From DATKZH01 sp964505295 (lineage in GTDB: Bacteria; Planctomycetota; Planctomycetia; Pirellulales; Thermoguttaceae), in NCBI GenBank assembly GCA_964505295.1, contig CAZDHR010000328.1, forward strand, positions 1-8,103: a stretch of DNA of 8,103 nt, read 5' to 3'. The position numbers were made by a program, and so were the translations under genes. The notes beneath the pieces are model-generated. The model searched no databases and was not told the origin of the DNA. It saw only the letters and a list, made by a program, of their open reading frames with translations. Position 1 is the stretch's first letter. Each line of letters begins with the position of its first letter. Shown one piece after another: positions 6,326-8,103 of the stretch.

Positions 6326-6490
6326 ATGAACGAGAGCCGGAGCAGCGACGTAATGGAGCCCGCCCCCTCGCAGCGCCGCGGCGGCGTCCACGCGATTGCC
6401 GACGTGCTCGAGGAACTCATGGAGCAATACTTGGCCCGGTTTTCCGAATGGACGGACGTCGTGCCGGAGGAAGAGGCACTCGCGGTCTGA
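6326..6490 (+). CDS. Small acidic protein, 54 aa, unknown, upstream of csrA
   Basis: I do not recognise this family. The ORF starts at ATG 6326 behind a strong AAGGGAGG five bases upstream and stops at TGA 6488-6490. The product is 54 residues with a polar start (about 1-20), an apparent amphipathic helix at about 21-41 (GVHAIADVLEELMEQYLARF) and an acidic tail (VVPEEEALAV). There is no signal peptide, membrane segment or Cys. It lies 36 bases downstream of a near-perfect promoter and 62 bases ahead of csrA on the same strand, so one mRNA probably carries both. It could be a csrA leader peptide, a protein partner of CsrA, or an unrelated small regulator; the good ribosome site and promoter argue that it is translated. 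Confidence 0.7.
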   Translation: MNESRSSDVMEPAPSQRRGGVHAIADVLEELMEQYLARFSEWTDVVPEEEALAV

Positions 6491-6520
6491 GCCGCGGCAC
6501 CCGTCCGGCACGCGCCCGGC

Positions 6521-6547
6521 ATCCTGGACCACGCATTCAAGGAGGAT
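6521..6547 (+). promoter_or_regulatory. csrA ribosome-binding site with possible CsrA autoregulation
   Basis: AAGGAGG at 6539-6545 lies seven bases before the csrA ATG at 6553. It includes CAAGGA (6538-6543), which fits the core of the CsrA binding consensus, and ATCCT (6521-6525) can pair with AGGAT (6543-6547) to cover part of it. Known CsrA homologues bind their own ribosome site; here the five-pair stem is weak and the site is predicted. Confidence 0.4.
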
Positions 6548-6552
6548 CTCTC

Positions 6553-6726
6553 ATGCTGGTGCTTTCCCGCAAGAAGGACGAACAGATCGTGATCGACGGC
6601 CGGATCTCGGTGCGAGTCATCGAGATTCGCGGAAAGACCGTGCGGCTCGGCATCGAGGCGCCCCGAGAAATCCCGGTCCACCGCGAGGAGCTCGAACGGC
6701 AGCTCAACCCGTCCAGCGCGGCGTGA
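6553..6726 (+). CDS. csrA: Carbon storage regulator CsrA, mRNA-binding translational regulator
   Basis: Small homodimeric RNA-binding protein that controls translation by binding GGA motifs at ribosome sites; 57 residues, close to the 61 of E. coli CsrA. MLVLSRKKDEQIVIDG at the N-terminus and VRLGIEAPREIPVHREEL at 30-47 match the family along its full length, including the RNA-contacting L4, R6 and R44 (in VHREE). It follows the 54-residue small ORF by 62 bases and probably shares its promoter at 6263-6290. No fliW or flagellin gene is visible, so the CsrA-FliW flagellar loop found elsewhere is not supported in this window. The start ATG 6553 is fixed by the conserved first residues. Confidence 0.96.
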   Translation: MLVLSRKKDEQIVIDGRISVRVIEIRGKTVRLGIEAPREIPVHREELERQLNPSSAA

Positions 6727-6756
6727 CGCCCACCCGGCGGACGCAGGCAAAAGGCC

Positions 6757-6929
6757 TCTCGCCAAGACGCGAAGGCGCAAAGAACGACGAAGAGAAGGAT
6801 CTCTCGGGAACCGTACACGCCGAGTGGGCCCCGGGGAAGCGGGAAAGACCAGTCGTTTCGATCGTGCATCGTGGCCCGACCTCTTCCTCTTCCTTTTCCT
6901 CCCCTTCGCGCCTTGGCGTCTTGGCGAGA
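6757..6929. repeat. Long inverted-repeat element after csrA (26-base arms)
   Basis: The arms at 6757-6782 and 6904-6929 are reverse complements at 24 of 26 positions; the shared core is TCTCGCCAAGACGC and AAGGCGC. About 120 bases separate them, and purine-rich sequence inside the left arm faces pyrimidine-rich sequence inside the right arm. This resembles dispersed CTCGCCAAGACGCAAAGGCGC elements that I recall from many environmental bacterial genomes; I could not search for copies. No transposase, target duplication or tRNA is attached. Transcribed from csrA, it could form a long hairpin that ends or stabilises the mRNA. Confidence 0.75.
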
Positions 6930-6982
6930 TTTCTCCCTTCCACGCCTATCCCACCGGCGCGCGACCGCGGCCCCCCGTCTGC

Positions 6983-7011
6983 TTGACAACGCAGGTCCCG
7001 GCTACCACAAT
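6983..7011 (+). promoter_or_regulatory. Probable promoter of the oxidoreductase gene
   Basis: A perfect TTGACA at 6983-6988 and CACAAT at 7006-7011 (four of six matches to TATAAT) are 17 bases apart. The predicted start is near 7018, leaving a leader of about 110 bases before ATG 7128. No other -35/-10 pair was seen in the gap between the repeat and the gene. Confidence 0.5.
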
Positions 7012-7127
7012 AGGAGTCGCGCTCGAAAGGGAGCCTTCCCCGCGGTTGGCGTGACCCGCTGACACGTCTGCGAGGTTCCCGCGAAAAACGGCCGATCGAC
7101 GTCCCCACCAAGAGAAAGGGCTCTCGC

Positions 7128-8103
7128 ATGAACGCTCGAACCAGCAACCCCAAGTCGTCCACTTCGCGCCGCGAGTTTCTCAGGCGGTCGGGCACCGCCC
7201 TGGCCGGCGCCGCCCTGGTAAGCCCCCTGGCCCGCAGCGTCCACGCCGGCGAGGACAACACCATCCGCGTGGTCCTGGTCGGGTGCGGCGGGCGGGGCAC
7301 CGGCGCCGCGGCCCAGGCGCTATCGACCGAAGGCCCCACCAAGCTCGTGGCCATGGCCGACGTGTTCGAGGACCGTCTCAGCGGCAGCCTGAAGCGGCTC
7401 TCCGCGCAGCTCAAGGACAAGGTCGACGTACCCCAGGACCGGCAGTTCGTCGGGCTCGACGGTTTCAAGAAGGCCATCGACCTGGTGGCGCCGGGCGGCG
7501 TGGTGCTCCTGGCCACCCCCCCGTGCTTCCGACCCATCCACCTCGAATACGCCGTCGAGAAAAGCTGCAACGTGTTCATGGAAAAATCGTTCGCCGTCGA
7601 CGCCCCGGGCATCCGCCGTGTGCTCGCGGCGGGCAAGGCGGCCGAGAAGAAGAACCTCAAGATCGCCAGCGGGCTGATGTCGCGACACTACAAGCCGCTT
7701 GAAGAGGCCGTCCAGAAGATCCACGACGGCGCGATCGGCAAGGTCATCACCTGCTGGGCCTACCGCGAGCACGGGCCGGTCGGCTTCACCCCCAAGAAGC
7801 CCGACCAGACCGACATGGCCCACCAGATCCGCAACTACTCCTGCTTCACCTGGGTCAACGGCAGCTTCATCCTCGACTGGCTGATCCACAACCTCGACGT
7901 CTGCTGCTGGGTCAAAGACGCCTGGCCCGTCTCGGCCCAAGGTCAAGGCGGGCGCCAGGTCCGCGAGCACGCCGACCAGCTCTTCGACCACTACGCCGTC
8001 GAGTACACCTTCCCCGACGGCACCCGGCTGTTCGCCCAAGGCCGCCACATGGCCAACACGTGGGGCTTCTTCGGCGACGTGATCCACGGCGCCACCGGCT
8101 CGG
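7128..8103 (+). CDS. Tat-exported Gfo/Idh/MocA-family oxidoreductase (partial, runs off the window)
   Basis: Probable NAD(P)-dependent oxidoreductase of the Gfo/Idh/MocA family, exported folded by Tat and so acting outside the inner membrane, where planctomycetes degrade sugars; the substrate is unknown. The signal is SRREFLRR at 13-20, a hydrophobic stretch at about 22-35, and probable cleavage after A40. The Rossmann start VVLVGCGGRGTG is at 48-59. The motif usually written EKP reads EKS at 152-154 (MEKSFAVD); Lys153 is kept. IHNLD later matches the conserved His/Asp stretch of the family. About 325 residues are present and the 3' end is missing. The start ATG 7128 follows AAAGGG six to eight bases upstream; a plausible promoter lies at 6983-7011. 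No pathway partner is visible in the window. Confidence 0.9.
   Translation, partial: MNARTSNPKSSTSRREFLRRSGTALAGAALVSPLARSVHAGEDNTIRVVLVGCGGRGTGAAAQALSTEGPTKLVAMADVFEDRLSGSLKRLSAQLKDKVDVPQDRQFVGLDGFKKAIDLVAPGGVVLLATPPCFRPIHLEYAVEKSCNVFMEKSFAVDAPGIRRVLAAGKAAEKKNLKIASGLMSRHYKPLEEAVQKIHDGAIGKVITCWAYREHGPVGFTPKKPDQTDMAHQIRNYSCFTWVNGSFILDWLIHNLDVCCWVKDAWPVSAQGQGGRQVREHADQLFDHYAVEYTFPDGTRLFAQGRHMANTWGFFGDVIHGATGS

Noticed and set aside
6757..6929. Insertion sequence or CRISPR reading of the 26-base arms
   Set aside because: Only one inverted pair exists, with no transposase, no regular spacers and no further copies in the window.
7320..8087. 255-codon minus frame opposite the oxidoreductase
   Set aside because: Val/Asp/Gly-rich antisense mirror of a clear Tat oxidoreductase.

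Overview
The window looks like chromosomal DNA from a high-GC planctomycete, probably of the Pirellulales type. This is inferred from several signs: intergenic palindromes bounded by GTGGCACCC-type arms, a Tat-exported Gfo/Idh/MocA oxidoreductase with an SRREFL signal, a GT-C membrane glycosyltransferase, a GNAT protein with a divergent N-terminus, and long non-coding gaps. No rRNA, tRNA, CRISPR array, transposase or phage gene is visible.

Layout. The left half reads on the minus strand, from right to left: a GNAT acetyltransferase-like gene (3250-4050), a 455-base gap holding nested inverted repeats, a GT-C/GT39-like membrane glycosyltransferase (1187-2794), a 591-base gene-free gap rich in stem-loops, and a Fur-superfamily regulator (95-541) with every PerR-type ligand residue at PerR spacing. 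The first 66 bases are a palindromic repeat. A divergent gap (4051-4414) separates this from the right half, which reads on the plus strand: a STAS-domain protein (4415-4771) overlapping a compact GspE/PilB-type ATPase (4768-6006), then a near-consensus promoter (6263-6290) driving a 54-codon small ORF (6326-6490) and csrA (6553-6726), then a long inverted repeat (6757-6929), and a Tat-exported oxidoreductase (7128 to the window end, partial).

How the genes may work together. The left-hand genes are spaced too far apart to be one tight operon; the two middle ones fit envelope or surface polysaccharide work and the last is a metal/peroxide-sensing repressor. The STAS-ATPase pair is translationally coupled, so a phospho-switch protein may partner a type II secretion/type IV pilus ATPase. 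The small ORF and csrA probably share one mRNA, and both ribosome sites carry GGA motifs in or next to short hairpins, which would fit CsrA autoregulation.

The best candidates for something undescribed are the STAS-GspE two-gene unit and the small protein encoded ahead of csrA. Everything else belongs to recognisable families or repeat types.
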